From NCBI RefSeq assembly GCF_000829415.1, contig NZ_AP014637.1, positions 1,686,001-1,750,000 of the forward strand: DNA of 64,000 nucleotides. Reading direction: 5' to 3'. This DNA comes from Pseudomonas sp. StFLB209. GTDB lineage: Bacteria > Pseudomonadota > Gammaproteobacteria > Pseudomonadales > Pseudomonadaceae. Under the pieces are notes generated by a model. The model had not been told where the DNA came from. It saw only the letters and a program-made list of their open reading frames with translations, and made no database searches. The position numbers were made by a program, and so were the translations under genes. Of the stretch, positions 1-8,247 are shown piece after piece (positions within the stretch are counted from its first letter, which is position 1; each line of letters starts with the position of its first letter).

Positions 1-1638
1 AGCCTCATCAACCCTGGCACCTGGCGTTTCACGGATGCGCCGTGTCACTTCTCGCAGTTCCCAGACGCTTATCGCTGGGTGACTGGAGTTGAAGTAAGGG
101 ACCGGGTGGTAAATCTGTTCATCAGGATCAAGAAAGTAAACGACACTGATATCACGAGGGTCCTGTACAAAAATGAATTTGCGTCCCTTCCCGTCGTCAC
201 CATCTTCCGCGATCCGGGTACGCAGAATCGGCGCGTAATAGTGAATGCCATCAATTTTCGCGCCGTGCCGCTGGACGGTTCGTTGAAAGTAAGGCGTGAA
301 ATCCAGCCTGAATTTCTCCTCATTTTCTATCGGCTCTGGCAAGCCCACACCCGGCCTGTCGTTGGTGCCGTGTACGCACTGGCTGTAATAGTTGATTGGC
401 GATACGCCATTCAGTCCGGCATGTGCTTCGTTGTGGTAGACGTAGACAACGAAAATCGTAAACCACAACTCCAGCTCCTTCAGCGTCATACACGCTCTGC
501 CTTCAGAGTCGTAATCAAGCTTGTCGAGCGTGTTGGAAAAGGTGGTGCCAGGCAGTTCGTGCCCCTTGGCCATGAACGTCCGAAATGCACGTTCAATGTG
601 AGGGCCGTAGTTCGGCTGCTTTCTCGGCCTGTGCTCAAGAATGATCCCGTACTCGTTGCATCCACGGGTCAACGCATGGCCTTTGAACTCTTTCGCATTG
701 TCGACGTGAATTTTCTGCATCAAACCGTAAATGGGCCACTCCGCCGGGATGTCTCGGGCCGCCAACCAGTAGCTTTTCTGCATGACTGCGTGAGCGATGC
801 AGAGCGCTGCCGAGTTTGCGCCGACCGGGTCCAAGGAGAAGAAGAACCCGCCAATCATCCTGGTATGCACGTCGATACTCATGGTGAGGTTCGGACGCCC
901 AATAGGAAGGCGATCAGCTTCATCGACGATGATCACGTCTACCGGTGTGTGGTCGATTTGTACCACTGAGTTCGGAACATCGGTCGCGGGAAACGCCCCT
1001 CTCAAAGGCCGGTACTTGTCCTTCGCAGACCGAGGTCCCAACCGTTTTTTGTGCCGCTCCCGTTCATCAATATCCCTGACACGCTGGTGAATCGTATTGA
1101 CGTGCGGCGGTTGTAGTCCGAGCTCTTCGCACTCGGTTTTGATGTCCTGGTGCAGCTTCTTGACCGTGGGCCGCTCAAGAACCAAGTAGGATTTCTGGAT
1201 CCATTTTTCAATGACTTCCTCCAGTTCCTGATCCAGACGGAACTGACCCTTGTCATTCCTGGCCGAACGTAGCAATGAAGAAACCAGCCCTGTTTCCTCA
1301 AACCGCTTAATCCATCTGTAGATCGTCGATACGCTTCTTCCTGACGAGGCGGCAGCGGCCTGTACGTCCTCCAGATTATTGCGACCATTGGCCAGCAGAG
1401 GCTGGATCAGCTTGTGGCGTTCAACAGCTGCTGTCCAATCACGGTCTTCAGCAAAAATGTGTTTCGCGCTGAGCGTAGAGTCGCGCCCTGGAGTAGATCG
1501 TAATTCTGTAGCGCGAACAATGTGCGTGGAATGATCCTCTGTAACTCGGATCACGGCTTCCAGCAGCCCTTTCAACTCCAAAACAATGCAGGCTTGGTTT
1601 TGCCAGTAGGCCAAACTGCCAATGCGGATCGTTGTCAT
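1..1638 (-). CDS. tnsB: TnsB-like DDE transposase (3' end outside window)
   Basis: Integrase-core transposase that would join transposon 3' ends to target DNA as part of a TnsABC machine. The first 546 codons are visible and open to the window edge. A helix-turn-helix region lies at about residues 87-125 (QAAAASSGRSVSTIYRWIKR). The catalytic triad can be read as D229 (QIDHTPVD), D313 (HVDNAKEF) and E349 (GPHIERAF), with 35 residues between D313 and E349, i.e. DD35E. A beta-barrel-like C-terminal part follows. The ATG overlaps the tnsA stop as ATGA, so the pair is translationally coupled. Full-length Tn7 TnsB is about 700 residues, so roughly 150 residues may be missing. No frameshift is seen in the visible part. 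Confidence 0.92.
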   Translation of the reverse strand, partial: MTTIRIGSLAYWQNQACIVLELKGLLEAVIRVTEDHSTHIVRATELRSTPGRDSTLSAKHIFAEDRDWTAAVERHKLIQPLLANGRNNLEDVQAAAASSGRSVSTIYRWIKRFEETGLVSSLLRSARNDKGQFRLDQELEEVIEKWIQKSYLVLERPTVKKLHQDIKTECEELGLQPPHVNTIHQRVRDIDERERHKKRLGPRSAKDKYRPLRGAFPATDVPNSVVQIDHTPVDVIIVDEADRLPIGRPNLTMSIDVHTRMIGGFFFSLDPVGANSAALCIAHAVMQKSYWLAARDIPAEWPIYGLMQKIHVDNAKEFKGHALTRGCNEYGIILEHRPRKQPNYGPHIERAFRTFMAKGHELPGTTFSNTLDKLDYDSEGRACMTLKELELWFTIFVVYVYHNEAHAGLNGVSPINYYSQCVHGTNDRPGVGLPEPIENEEKFRLDFTPYFQRTVQRHGAKIDGIHYYAPILRTRIAEDGDDGKGRKFIFVQDPRDISVVYFLDPDEQIYHPVPYFNSSHPAISVWELREVTRRIRETPGARVDEA

Positions 1639-2300
1639 GATTGAGCCTCTTTCATAGGCCAGATTCGCGAGGTCATGGTCAGCTTCAGATCAAGGTCGCA
1701 GCCGATGTCGCCAGTGGCGAGCATGTGCCAAAGAGCTGGAATCAGAAGCGCCCGTCCTCGGGGGGCTGAAGACAACGCATGCAGAAGGAAGTCGGGGTCA
1801 GCCTCCCCCAAGTCCCAAAGCACATTGAGGATGTGGTCGCGCATGGCAGGATCAATCTTCCTGGCAATGTACGGCCATAAGAACTTCACATTCGCGAGAT
1901 AGACCGTCCGGATCTCAACCTCGGTGTAAACCCGGAATACCCAGCCCCGCTCCTTGCAATACGCCTTCGCTGCCCGGAACTTGGGCAAATAGGTGCGCCA
2001 GGCAGCACGGAAGTCCTCTCTGAACTTGACCTCATAGAGGATTGAGGGGTCATGCGGCACGACATGCTTGAACTGGATCAACCCATCAGGCGTGTACGAG
2101 CGAGCGTTCCCCTCTTCATCGAGATAGCGGATGGTCAACGGCTGCGGACTGAACTGTTTCACCCGGCGATCAAACCGGATGAGCTCCATCATGTCCCTTT
2201 CCAAGGTCGACTCATACTGCCCCATTTTGGGGACAGTCCCGGTGACGCCCCGAGACGTACCGCTGATTTTTCGGACTGGCGCACTGAAGGAATCTGTCAT
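1635..2300 (-). CDS. tnsA: TnsA-like transposon endonuclease
   Basis: Restriction-endonuclease-fold protein that cuts the 5' strands at transposon ends, giving cut-and-paste transposition together with TnsB. Conserved blocks are PVRKI near the N-terminus, YESTLERDMMELIRFD (catalytic Glu), QPLTIRYLDEEG, YTPDGL (catalytic Asp) and LYEVKF (Glu-x-Lys). These match the PD-(D/E)xK-type core of TnsA. The start chosen is the ATG at 2300, which has a weak GGAA upstream; an in-frame ATG at 2339 adds 13 residues but lies only 18 bp from the inferred transposon end. It is the first gene inside the element, immediately upstream of and coupled to tnsB. Confidence 0.88.
   Translation of the reverse strand: MTDSFSAPVRKISGTSRGVTGTVPKMGQYESTLERDMMELIRFDRRVKQFSPQPLTIRYLDEEGNARSYTPDGLIQFKHVVPHDPSILYEVKFREDFRAAWRTYLPKFRAAKAYCKERGWVFRVYTEVEIRTVYLANVKFLWPYIARKIDPAMRDHILNVLWDLGEADPDFLLHALSSAPRGRALLIPALWHMLATGDIGCDLDLKLTMTSRIWPMKEAQS
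2216..2237. repeat. 22-bp inverted repeat inside tnsA
   Basis: The arms are ACTG-CCCC and GGGG-A-CAGT around a central ATTTT. It lies within codons of TnsA, about 120 bp inside the inferred transposon end. It could be chance, or part of an end-binding region that overlaps coding sequence. No second copy was seen nearby. Confidence 0.4.
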
Positions 2301-2357
2301 TTTTTCAAATTCCAATGTATTGAACTGGGTTTTTAGCATTTTCTACTAGATATTACA

Positions 2358-3008
2358 GGCAGCCGCCCACAACCTGGCGAGATAACCTTGGCACACCACG
2401 GAATCTTGTTTCTTGACGAGCTGCCGGAGTTCGACCGCCGGGTGCTGGAGGTACTGCGCGAGCCGCTGGAGTCAGGCCATATCGTGGTGTCCCGCGCCCG
2501 CGACCGGGTGCGCTTCCCGGCGCGTTTTCAACTGGTGGCGGCAATGAACCCCTGCCCCTGTGGATACCTTGGCGAGCCCAGTGGCCGCTGCCGCTGCTCC
2601 ACCGATCAGATCCAGCGTTATCGCAACAAGCTGTCTGGCCCGTTGCTGGACCGTATCGACCTGCACCTGACCGTGGCCCGCGAAGCCACCAGCCTCACCG
2701 CCTTGCCGGCAAGCGGCGAAACCACCGCCAGCGCCGCGGCCAAGGTGGCCGCAGCGCGGGACCGCCAGTTGCAGCGTCAGGGCTGCGCCAACGCCTTTCT
2801 CGACCTGCCCGGCCTGCGCAGCCACTGCACGTTATCCACAGCCGATGAAAAATGGCTTGAAACAGCCTGCGAACGCCTGACCTTGTCGCTGCGTGCGGCG
2901 CACCGTCTGTTGAAGGTGGCGCGCACCCTGGCCGACCTGGAGCACAAAGACGCGATTGAACGCGGCCATCTGGCCGAGGCGTTGCAGTATCGGCCGGCGA
3001 GCAAGTAG
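2358..3008 (+). pseudogene. comM: comM (YifB family Mg-chelatase-like ATPase), 3' fragment cut by transposon
   Basis: C-terminal 216 codons of the ComM/YifB AAA+ helicase-like protein, which promotes branch migration during natural transformation in other bacteria. Reading starts in mid-protein at GSRPQPGEITLAHHG and continues through Walker B (GILFLDELPEF). The arginine-rich ARFQLVAAMNPCPCGY segment follows, then a four-cysteine cluster (CPCGYLGEPSGRCRC) and the C-terminal Mg-chelatase domain ending RPASK-stop. The Walker A half must lie beyond the left window edge, on the far side of the transposon. The fragment has no start codon or ribosome site of its own, so ComM function should be lost unless the element excises precisely. 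Confidence 0.9.
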
Positions 3009-3047
3009 CCCGGTCGTCAGGCCAGCAGTCTTGCACCACTCGGACAA

Positions 3048-3188
3048 TCAAAAATCCTCTGCCCGACTGCGTGCCAGACGTACCCTTCTGTCGCTGTTGG
3101 CTTCCAGCTCTTCGGTCTCGAACACCGGGTCTTCCTGCAGTGCCTGGAAAACCCGATCTGAAACCCCGACGGTGAACAAGACCAGCAT
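3048..3188 (-). CDS. Small hypothetical protein, 46 residues, divergent from ATPase gene
   Basis: A short minus-strand reading frame encodes MLVLFTVGVSDRVFQALQE... and ends ...LARSRAEDF-stop. It is not a recognised family. The amino-acid make-up (acidic middle, arginine-rich tail) and high GC third positions look protein-like rather than random. The reading frame stays open a further 15 codons upstream of the ATG (IGDAGPELAF...) before a stop in the CTATA repeat region, so an alternative non-ATG start is possible. No convincing ribosome site is seen. It could equally be the remnant of a longer gene. It lies head-to-head with the ATPase gene across the repeat array. Confidence 0.3.
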   Translation of the reverse strand: MLVLFTVGVSDRVFQALQEDPVFETEELEANSDRRVRLARSRAEDF

Positions 3189-3233
3189 GAAATCAACACC
3201 ACAAAATGCCAGTTCAGGCCCTGCGTCACCTAT

Positions 3234-3327
3234 CTATAATCACTCTATAGTTCTCTATAAATAGCGATAAACAGGCCTGCGCACGCCTTTCTATAATTGC
3301 TCTATAATCGCTCTATAATTCCCTATA
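3234..3327. repeat. Seven CTATA boxes in two helically phased clusters
   Basis: Copies of CTATA (mostly TCTATAAT) begin at 3234, 3245 and 3255, then at 3291, 3302, 3313 and 3323. Within clusters the spacing is 11, 10 and 11, 11, 10 bp, i.e. one helical turn, with 36 bp between clusters. The array ends 22 bp before the ATPase start codon and 45 bp from the start of the small divergent ORF. This layout suggests cooperative binding of a protein along one DNA face (operator or iteron array). Some boxes could also double as -10 elements. Confidence 0.8.
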
Positions 3328-3349
3328 GAGCAACATTGAGAGGTTGGTG

Positions 3350-4510
3350 ATGTCTACTGAAATCCTCTACCACCGCCCGGCCCTGGCGCAGCGACTTGCC
3401 AAATTGATCATGCAGGTTGCTGTTGGCAGTGCGGCAAGCTCAGGGGTATTTCTTGCGGCCCCCAGGCGTACGGGCAAGTCGACCTTCGCGCGAGAAGACC
3501 TGCGTCCCGCGCTTGAGGCAGCCGGCGCCATCGTGCTGTACGCCGACCTGTGGAAAGACCTGACCAAGGACCCTGGGGTCGTCATCGTCGATGCCGTACG
3601 TGAAACCATTGGCCGTAACCAGGGCTACGTCACCCGCCTGGCGAAGGCCAGCGGCATGGATAAAGTCACCGTGGGCGGATTGAGTTTCAGCCTGGACAAG
3701 ATAGGCATGGGCAAAGACATTGACCTGACCACGGCACTCACCGCGCTCTCGGATGAATCCAGGCAGATGATTGTGCTGATGATCGATGAGGCCCAGCACG
3801 CGATCACCACCGACGAAGGCGTAGCTGCCCTTTTTGCGCTCAAAGCCGCCAGGGATGAGCTCAACAGCTCGAAACACCATGGCCTGCGGGTGGTTTGCAC
3901 CGGGTCGAACCGTGACAAGCTGGCCATGTTGCGCAATAGCAAGGACCAGGCGTTCTTTGGCGCCGCGATGGTGCCGTTCCCGACACTGGATAGGGACTTC
4001 GTTGAGTGGTTTTGCACTCATGTGGATCTGCCCCAGCCACTCGATCCCGCCAATGTTTTTGTGCTGTTTCAGGAAAGTGGCTATCGCCCGGAATTGCTCG
4101 GCGCCGCTGCCGATGAAATTCGCTTCGATCTGATGCTGGCCCCGGAAAACGTCCCGGAGCGCTTTGCAGAGCTGGTACGCGCTCAGGCAGAGGAGCTCAA
4201 TGCCAACCTCAAGAAAGTCATCCACAGCCTCACGCCTATCCAGTCTGCAGTGATTCGTGTGATGAGCGCCAAGGGCGAAGACTATGCGCCCTTTGAAGCA
4301 CCAACCATGGAGCTGTATGCCAAGGCGATGCAGCGAGCAGGCATTGATCCAGCCGAGATAAGGGTCGAAGTACCCGGTGTCCAGCAGGCGCTTATTGCCC
4401 TGCAAGAGAAGAAGCTGGTCTGGAAAGCATCCAGAGGCGTGTATGCGGTCGACGAAAACGTGATTGTCGATCTGCTGCGCGGGGACGGCCTGCTGGAGGG
4501 CCTCTACTGA
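3350..4510 (+). CDS. Orphan AAA+/STAND-type ATPase with C-terminal winged-helix-like region
   Basis: A 386-residue ATP-binding protein of unknown function. Walker A is APRRTGKST (residues 37-45), Walker B is IVLMIDE (141-147), and a sensor-1-like strand is VVCTGSNRD (181-189). This order recalls archaeal-type ATPases and Orc/Cdc6-like proteins. The region after about residue 285 (SLTPIQSAVIRVMSAKG... VQQALIALQEKKLVWKASRGVYAV) reads like a winged helix for DNA binding. The start is the ATG with GAGAGG 6 bp upstream; an upstream in-frame TTG is ignored. Its promoter region is the phased CTATA array, which the protein itself might bind. It is convergent with the chemoreceptor gene, with 33 bp between them. 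No enzymatic partner is present apart from the small divergent ORF. Confidence 0.8.
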   Translation: MSTEILYHRPALAQRLAKLIMQVAVGSAASSGVFLAAPRRTGKSTFAREDLRPALEAAGAIVLYADLWKDLTKDPGVVIVDAVRETIGRNQGYVTRLAKASGMDKVTVGGLSFSLDKIGMGKDIDLTTALTALSDESRQMIVLMIDEAQHAITTDEGVAALFALKAARDELNSSKHHGLRVVCTGSNRDKLAMLRNSKDQAFFGAAMVPFPTLDRDFVEWFCTHVDLPQPLDPANVFVLFQESGYRPELLGAAADEIRFDLMLAPENVPERFAELVRAQAEELNANLKKVIHSLTPIQSAVIRVMSAKGEDYAPFEAPTMELYAKAMQRAGIDPAEIRVEVPGVQQALIALQEKKLVWKASRGVYAVDENVIVDLLRGDGLLEGLY

Positions 4511-4543
4511 GACCCGCCAGCGCCATTGACTCAAACCATCGAC

Positions 4544-6520
4544 TTACCTGAAGCGATCCACCTCGCCCAGCAATTCAGCCGCCAGGTCGTTGAGTTCCTT
4601 GGCGGTCACGGCCAGGTTGGCAACCACTTCGCGCTGTTCGCCGTTGGTCATGGCAATGCTTTGCAGGTTGCCGCTCAGCGCCGTGGCGGTGCTGCTTTGC
4701 TCCTGCGTAGCGGTGGTAATGGCGGCGAACTGCTGGCCGGCCGAGCGGCTTTGCTCGTCGATCTGAGCCAGGGCTTCGGCGACCTTGGCGTTGCGTGCCA
4801 GGCCGTCCTGCATCAGCGAGTTGCCTTGCTGCATGGTGTTGATGGCCATGCCGGTTTCCTGCTGGATGCTGGCGATCATGGTCGAGATTTCGTCGGTGGC
4901 CTGACGGGTGCGCGAAGCCAGGCTGCGCACTTCATCGGCAACCACGGCGAAACCGCGCCCCTGCTCACCGGCACGTGCTGCTTCGATGGCCGCGTTCAGT
5001 GCCAGCAGGTTGGTCTGCTCGGCGATCGAGGTGATCACCCCGACGATGCTGCCGATTTCCTGAGACCGCTGCCCCAGGGTATCGACCACCTTGGCGGTGC
5101 TGTTCAAGGATGCCGCGATCTGTTGCAGCGAAGCCGAGGCTTCGTCCATTGAGCTGCGACCAATGCGGGTCTGGCGAGCGTTTTCCTGGGCCATGCGCTC
5201 GGTGTCTTTCATGTTGTCGGCGATGTTCAGCGAGGTGGCGCTGAACTCTTCCACCGCACCGGCCATGCTGGTGATTTCCCCGGACTGCTGCTCCATGCCG
5301 GCGTAGGCGCCGCTGGACAGCCCAGAAAGGGCATGGGCACGGTCGCTGACCTGCCGCGACGCGGTACGAATATGCTCGACCATGTTCGACAGGGCTTCAC
5401 CCATGGTATTGAAGCTGCCGGCCAGCAGGCCGATTTCATCGTGGCTGGTCACCGCCAGACGCACCTTTAGGTTGCCCGACCCCAGCGCTTCGGCCTGGCG
5501 TACCAGTTCCGACAGCGGACGCAGTTTGCTGCGCAGCAGCCAGATTGCACCGCCTACCGCAATCAGCATGGCCAGCAGGCTGCCGATCGCCAGTTGGGTG
5601 CCGACGCTCCAGGTTACCGAGGCGATCTCGTCCTTCGGCATGCTCGCCACCACCGTCCAGGGCCCACCACTGAAAGGGGCGCCAACGCTGTAGAAGGTCT
5701 CGTCGGTGTCTTGCCAGTACTGCCCTTTGCCAGGCTGCTTGACGGCTTCGGCCACCGCCTTGCCGGCCTGTTCCGCCGCCTTGACGCCGGCCGGCGGCAC
5801 CAGCCATTTGCCTTGATCGTCGAGCAGCGCCAGCGAGCCGGTCTTGCCGATACGGAAGTTCTTCAGGTCTTCGAACTGGGCGTTCTGCGCATCGGTGTAG
5901 TCAAAGCCGACGAACAGCGCGGCGATGATCTTGCCACTGCTGTCGCGCACCGGGCTGTACTGGGTCATGTAGTAACGGCCGAACAACACGGCCTTGCCCA
6001 CATATTCCTGACCGGCCATCAACCGCGCATAGGCCTGACCCTGGCGGTCGAGCAAGGTGCCGATGGCGCGGGAACCGTCCTGTTTCATCAGCGAGGTGCT
6101 GATCCGCGCGAAATCATCGCCGCTGCGCACGAACACCGTCGCCACACCCGCCGTGAGGCGGCGGAAGTCATCGACTTCACTGAACTCGTTGTTCAGTGGC
6201 TGACCATCGAGAAACAGACCCGGGGTTTGCGTGCCGGCCACTGTGTAGGTGGTGCCGGTCTGCAAGGTCAGACCCGAGGAAAAGCGCTTTTCGAACAGGC
6301 CCGCCAGACGCTGGGTACTGTCACGAAGCGTGGTATGAAAGGTGTTGAGCTGGTCTGACAGCAAGCGTGATTCGCTGGCCAGGTGTTCTTCGCGGATGAC
6401 CAGGTTGGCAGCATCGAGCGAGCGCAGGGCAAATAGGGTGCTGCAACTGATCACCACCGCGAGGATGATGGTCAGGGCAATACCTAACTGAGAGGCAATC
6501 CGGGCACGAGGCTTGGACAT
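4544..6520 (-). CDS. Methyl-accepting chemotaxis protein with periplasmic Cache sensor
   Basis: Inner-membrane chemoreceptor of 658 residues that would signal through CheW/CheA. After a short cytoplasmic start there is TM1 (about residues 12-32), a large periplasmic Cache-type domain to about 310 ([34 protein letters not shown]), TM2 ([21 protein letters not shown]), a HAMP segment ([19 protein letters not shown]) and the signalling hairpin tip [19 protein letters not shown]. It ends DRFR with no C-terminal CheR-docking pentapeptide. The start is the ATG with GGAG six bases upstream; an 11-codon N-terminal extension is ignored. The ligand is unknown; the Cache3-Cache2-like layout suggests small organic acids or amines. 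Confidence 0.92.
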   Translation of the reverse strand: MSKPRARIASQLGIALTIILAVVISCSTLFALRSLDAANLVIREEHLASESRLLSDQLNTFHTTLRDSTQRLAGLFEKRFSSGLTLQTGTTYTVAGTQTPGLFLDGQPLNNEFSEVDDFRRLTAGVATVFVRSGDDFARISTSLMKQDGSRAIGTLLDRQGQAYARLMAGQEYVGKAVLFGRYYMTQYSPVRDSSGKIIAALFVGFDYTDAQNAQFEDLKNFRIGKTGSLALLDDQGKWLVPPAGVKAAEQAGKAVAEAVKQPGKGQYWQDTDETFYSVGAPFSGGPWTVVASMPKDEIASVTWSVGTQLAIGSLLAMLIAVGGAIWLLRSKLRPLSELVRQAEALGSGNLKVRLAVTSHDEIGLLAGSFNTMGEALSNMVEHIRTASRQVSDRAHALSGLSSGAYAGMEQQSGEITSMAGAVEEFSATSLNIADNMKDTERMAQENARQTRIGRSSMDEASASLQQIAASLNSTAKVVDTLGQRSQEIGSIVGVITSIAEQTNLLALNAAIEAARAGEQGRGFAVVADEVRSLASRTRQATDEISTMIASIQQETGMAINTMQQGNSLMQDGLARNAKVAEALAQIDEQSRSAGQQFAAITTATQEQSSTATALSGNLQSIAMTNGEQREVVANLAVTAKELNDLAAELLGEVDRFR

Positions 6521-6861
6521 GGCAACTCCATACTGAAGCGTCCGACTACCCATCCGGGGCAGCGCCGTCCAGCAATATTATGTTGAAGGGAATATTTCCT
6601 TGAGATCGACAGCTCCATGCAAAGGATTCGGCCTCGCGGGCACATACTTGAGCGGGCCGCGCGGAGAATCGCAAACGATTGCGTATCTGTCTGTAACTCT
6701 TAAAGATTTAGTTGCACGGCTAGTTGAACAGTCCCTTCAGCCTCACTGGTCACCTGGAGGTTCAAGTAGGCCGAGGAACGAACTTATTAGTTGGTGTCCA
6801 AACGCCATACTGCCCAGAATAGGCAGCTTTTATCCTTTTATCGAATCGAGCCTGAAAAAAT
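6521..6861. promoter_or_regulatory. Divergent intergenic region with a PurR/LacI-family-like operator
   Basis: The 341 bp between chemoreceptor and MATE gene hold no convincing gene. At 6669-6684 the sequence TCGCAAACGATTGCGT is an inverted repeat (CGCAA-ACGA-TTGCG) and matches 15 of 16 positions of the enterobacterial PurR consensus ANGCAANCGNTTNCNT. It lies about 180 bp upstream of the MATE start and 150 bp upstream of the chemoreceptor start. The stretch 6700-6860 is otherwise featureless and somewhat AT-rich. The regulator is unknown. Confidence 0.45.
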
Positions 6862-8244
6862 ATGCAGCCGGCTGCCCTCAAGGAACTCTGGACCATCCTG
6901 CGCCTGGCAGGGCCGCTGATCGCCTCGCAATTGGCGCACATGCTGATGGTCTTCACCGACACGGTGATGATGGGCAAACTCGGCCCCGACGCGCTGGCCG
7001 GCGGCGGTCTGGGCGCGGCGACCTATAACTTCGTGACCTTTTTCTGCATCGGGGTGATGGCGGCGGTCGGCACGCTGGTCGCGATCCGCCAGGGCGCCGG
7101 CGACACCGAGGGCGCCACCCGGCTGACCCAGGCCGGGCTGTGGCTGGCCTGGGGCATGGCGGTAGTGGCGGCCGTGGTGCTGTGGAACCTCGAACCGCTG
7201 CTGCTGCATTTCGGCCAGACCCCGAACAACGTGCACATGGCCATGCAGTTCCTCAGCACCTTGCCGCTGGCGCTGCCGGGCCTGCTCAGTTTCATGGCCC
7301 TGCGCGGTTTTACCAGCGCGCTGGGCCGGGCCGGGCCGGTGATGGTCATCAGCCTGGTGGGCGCTGCGGCCAACTTTGTTCTCAACTACGCGCTGATCGA
7401 AGGCTGGTTCGGCTTGCCGCATCTTGGCCTGTGGGGTATCGGGCTGGTCACTGCGGTGGTCACCAACGCCATGGCCATTGCCCTGGCGCTGCACATCCGT
7501 CGGCATCCGGCCTATGACGCCTACCCGATCCGGGCCGGCCTCGGCACATTGTCGCGCAGCCATCTGAGCGAGCTATGGCGCCTGGGCCTGCCGATTGGCG
7601 GCACTTATGCGGTGGAGGTCGGGCTGTTCACCTTCGCCGCCTTTTGTATGGGCGCGCTGGGCACCACCCAGATGGCCGCCCATCAGATCGCCCTGCAGAC
7701 CATTTCCATGGCCTTCATGATTCCGGTAGGGATTTCCTATGCGGTGACCATGCGCATCGGCAAGCACTACGGCGCCGGCGATTTGCTCATGGCGCGCACG
7801 GCTGGCCGGGTGGGCATCGGGTTCGGCGGCGCATTGATGCTGCTGTTTGCCCTGCTGTTCTGGCTGGCCCCCCGCACCATCGTCGGACTGTTTCTGGACA
7901 TCAACGATCCGGCTTTCAATGACATCGTGGTCCTGGCGGTGAAATTGCTGGCGATTGCTGCCTGGTTCGAACTGTTCGATGGCACCCAGACCATTGCCAT
8001 GGGCGCGATTCGCGGTCTCAAGGACGCCAAGACCACCTTCCTGATTGGCCTGGGCTGTTATTGGCTGATTGCCGCGCCGGCGGCCTGGCTGTTGGGCTTC
8101 CAGAGCCCGGCCGGCGCCGAAGGTGTGTGGTGGGGGCTGGCGCTGGGTCTGTTGTGCGCGGCGGCGACCCTGACCTGGGCGTTCGAGCGGCGTATGGCCA
8201 AGATGCTGCGCAGGGCTGACAGGCAACCGGCAAAGGCCGCCTGA
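6862..8244 (+). CDS. MATE family multidrug/cation efflux transporter (NorM/PmpM type)
   Basis: Inner-membrane antiporter of 460 residues expected to expel cationic drugs in exchange for Na+ or H+. The protein shows about twelve hydrophobic segments in two related halves. Family signatures are LAGPLIASQLAHMLMVFTDTVMMGKLG at the N-terminus, TSALGRAGPVM after the fourth segment, and QMAAHQIALQ with the following VGISYAVTMRIGKHYGAGD in the second half. The length is typical. The ribosome site is weak, so the first ATG is taken by length and homology. The gene precedes a GGDEF-EAL gene and rep, the same order as PA5294-PA5296 of P. aeruginosa as I recall it. Confidence 0.93.
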   Translation: MQPAALKELWTILRLAGPLIASQLAHMLMVFTDTVMMGKLGPDALAGGGLGAATYNFVTFFCIGVMAAVGTLVAIRQGAGDTEGATRLTQAGLWLAWGMAVVAAVVLWNLEPLLLHFGQTPNNVHMAMQFLSTLPLALPGLLSFMALRGFTSALGRAGPVMVISLVGAAANFVLNYALIEGWFGLPHLGLWGIGLVTAVVTNAMAIALALHIRRHPAYDAYPIRAGLGTLSRSHLSELWRLGLPIGGTYAVEVGLFTFAAFCMGALGTTQMAAHQIALQTISMAFMIPVGISYAVTMRIGKHYGAGDLLMARTAGRVGIGFGGALMLLFALLFWLAPRTIVGLFLDINDPAFNDIVVLAVKLLAIAAWFELFDGTQTIAMGAIRGLKDAKTTFLIGLGCYWLIAAPAAWLLGFQSPAGAEGVWWGLALGLLCAAATLTWAFERRMAKMLRRADRQPAKAA

Positions 8245-8247
8245 ACA

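Larger units (their letters stand above)
1..2357 (-). mobile_element. Right-hand part of a Tn7-like (TnsAB) transposon inserted in comM
   Basis: Two overlapping minus-strand genes for a TnsA-like endonuclease and a TnsB-like DDE transposase run out of the window at position 1. Their upstream side ends where comM coding sequence resumes in frame at about 2358. The inferred terminus reads 5'-TGTAATATC when read inward, which has the TGT/ACA end usual for Tn7 relatives. The other end, any TnsC/TniQ genes and cargo lie outside the window, so the target-site duplication (expected 5 bp, here possibly GGCAG at 2358-2362) cannot be confirmed. Insertion into comM is the known habit of the Tn6022/AbaR group in Acinetobacter. 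The boundary is inferred and could shift by a few bases. Confidence 0.8.

Noticed and set aside
79..969. 296-codon plus-strand frame opposite tnsB
   Set aside because: The minus-strand frame is continuous to the window edge and carries the DDE triad; the plus-strand frame has no family features.
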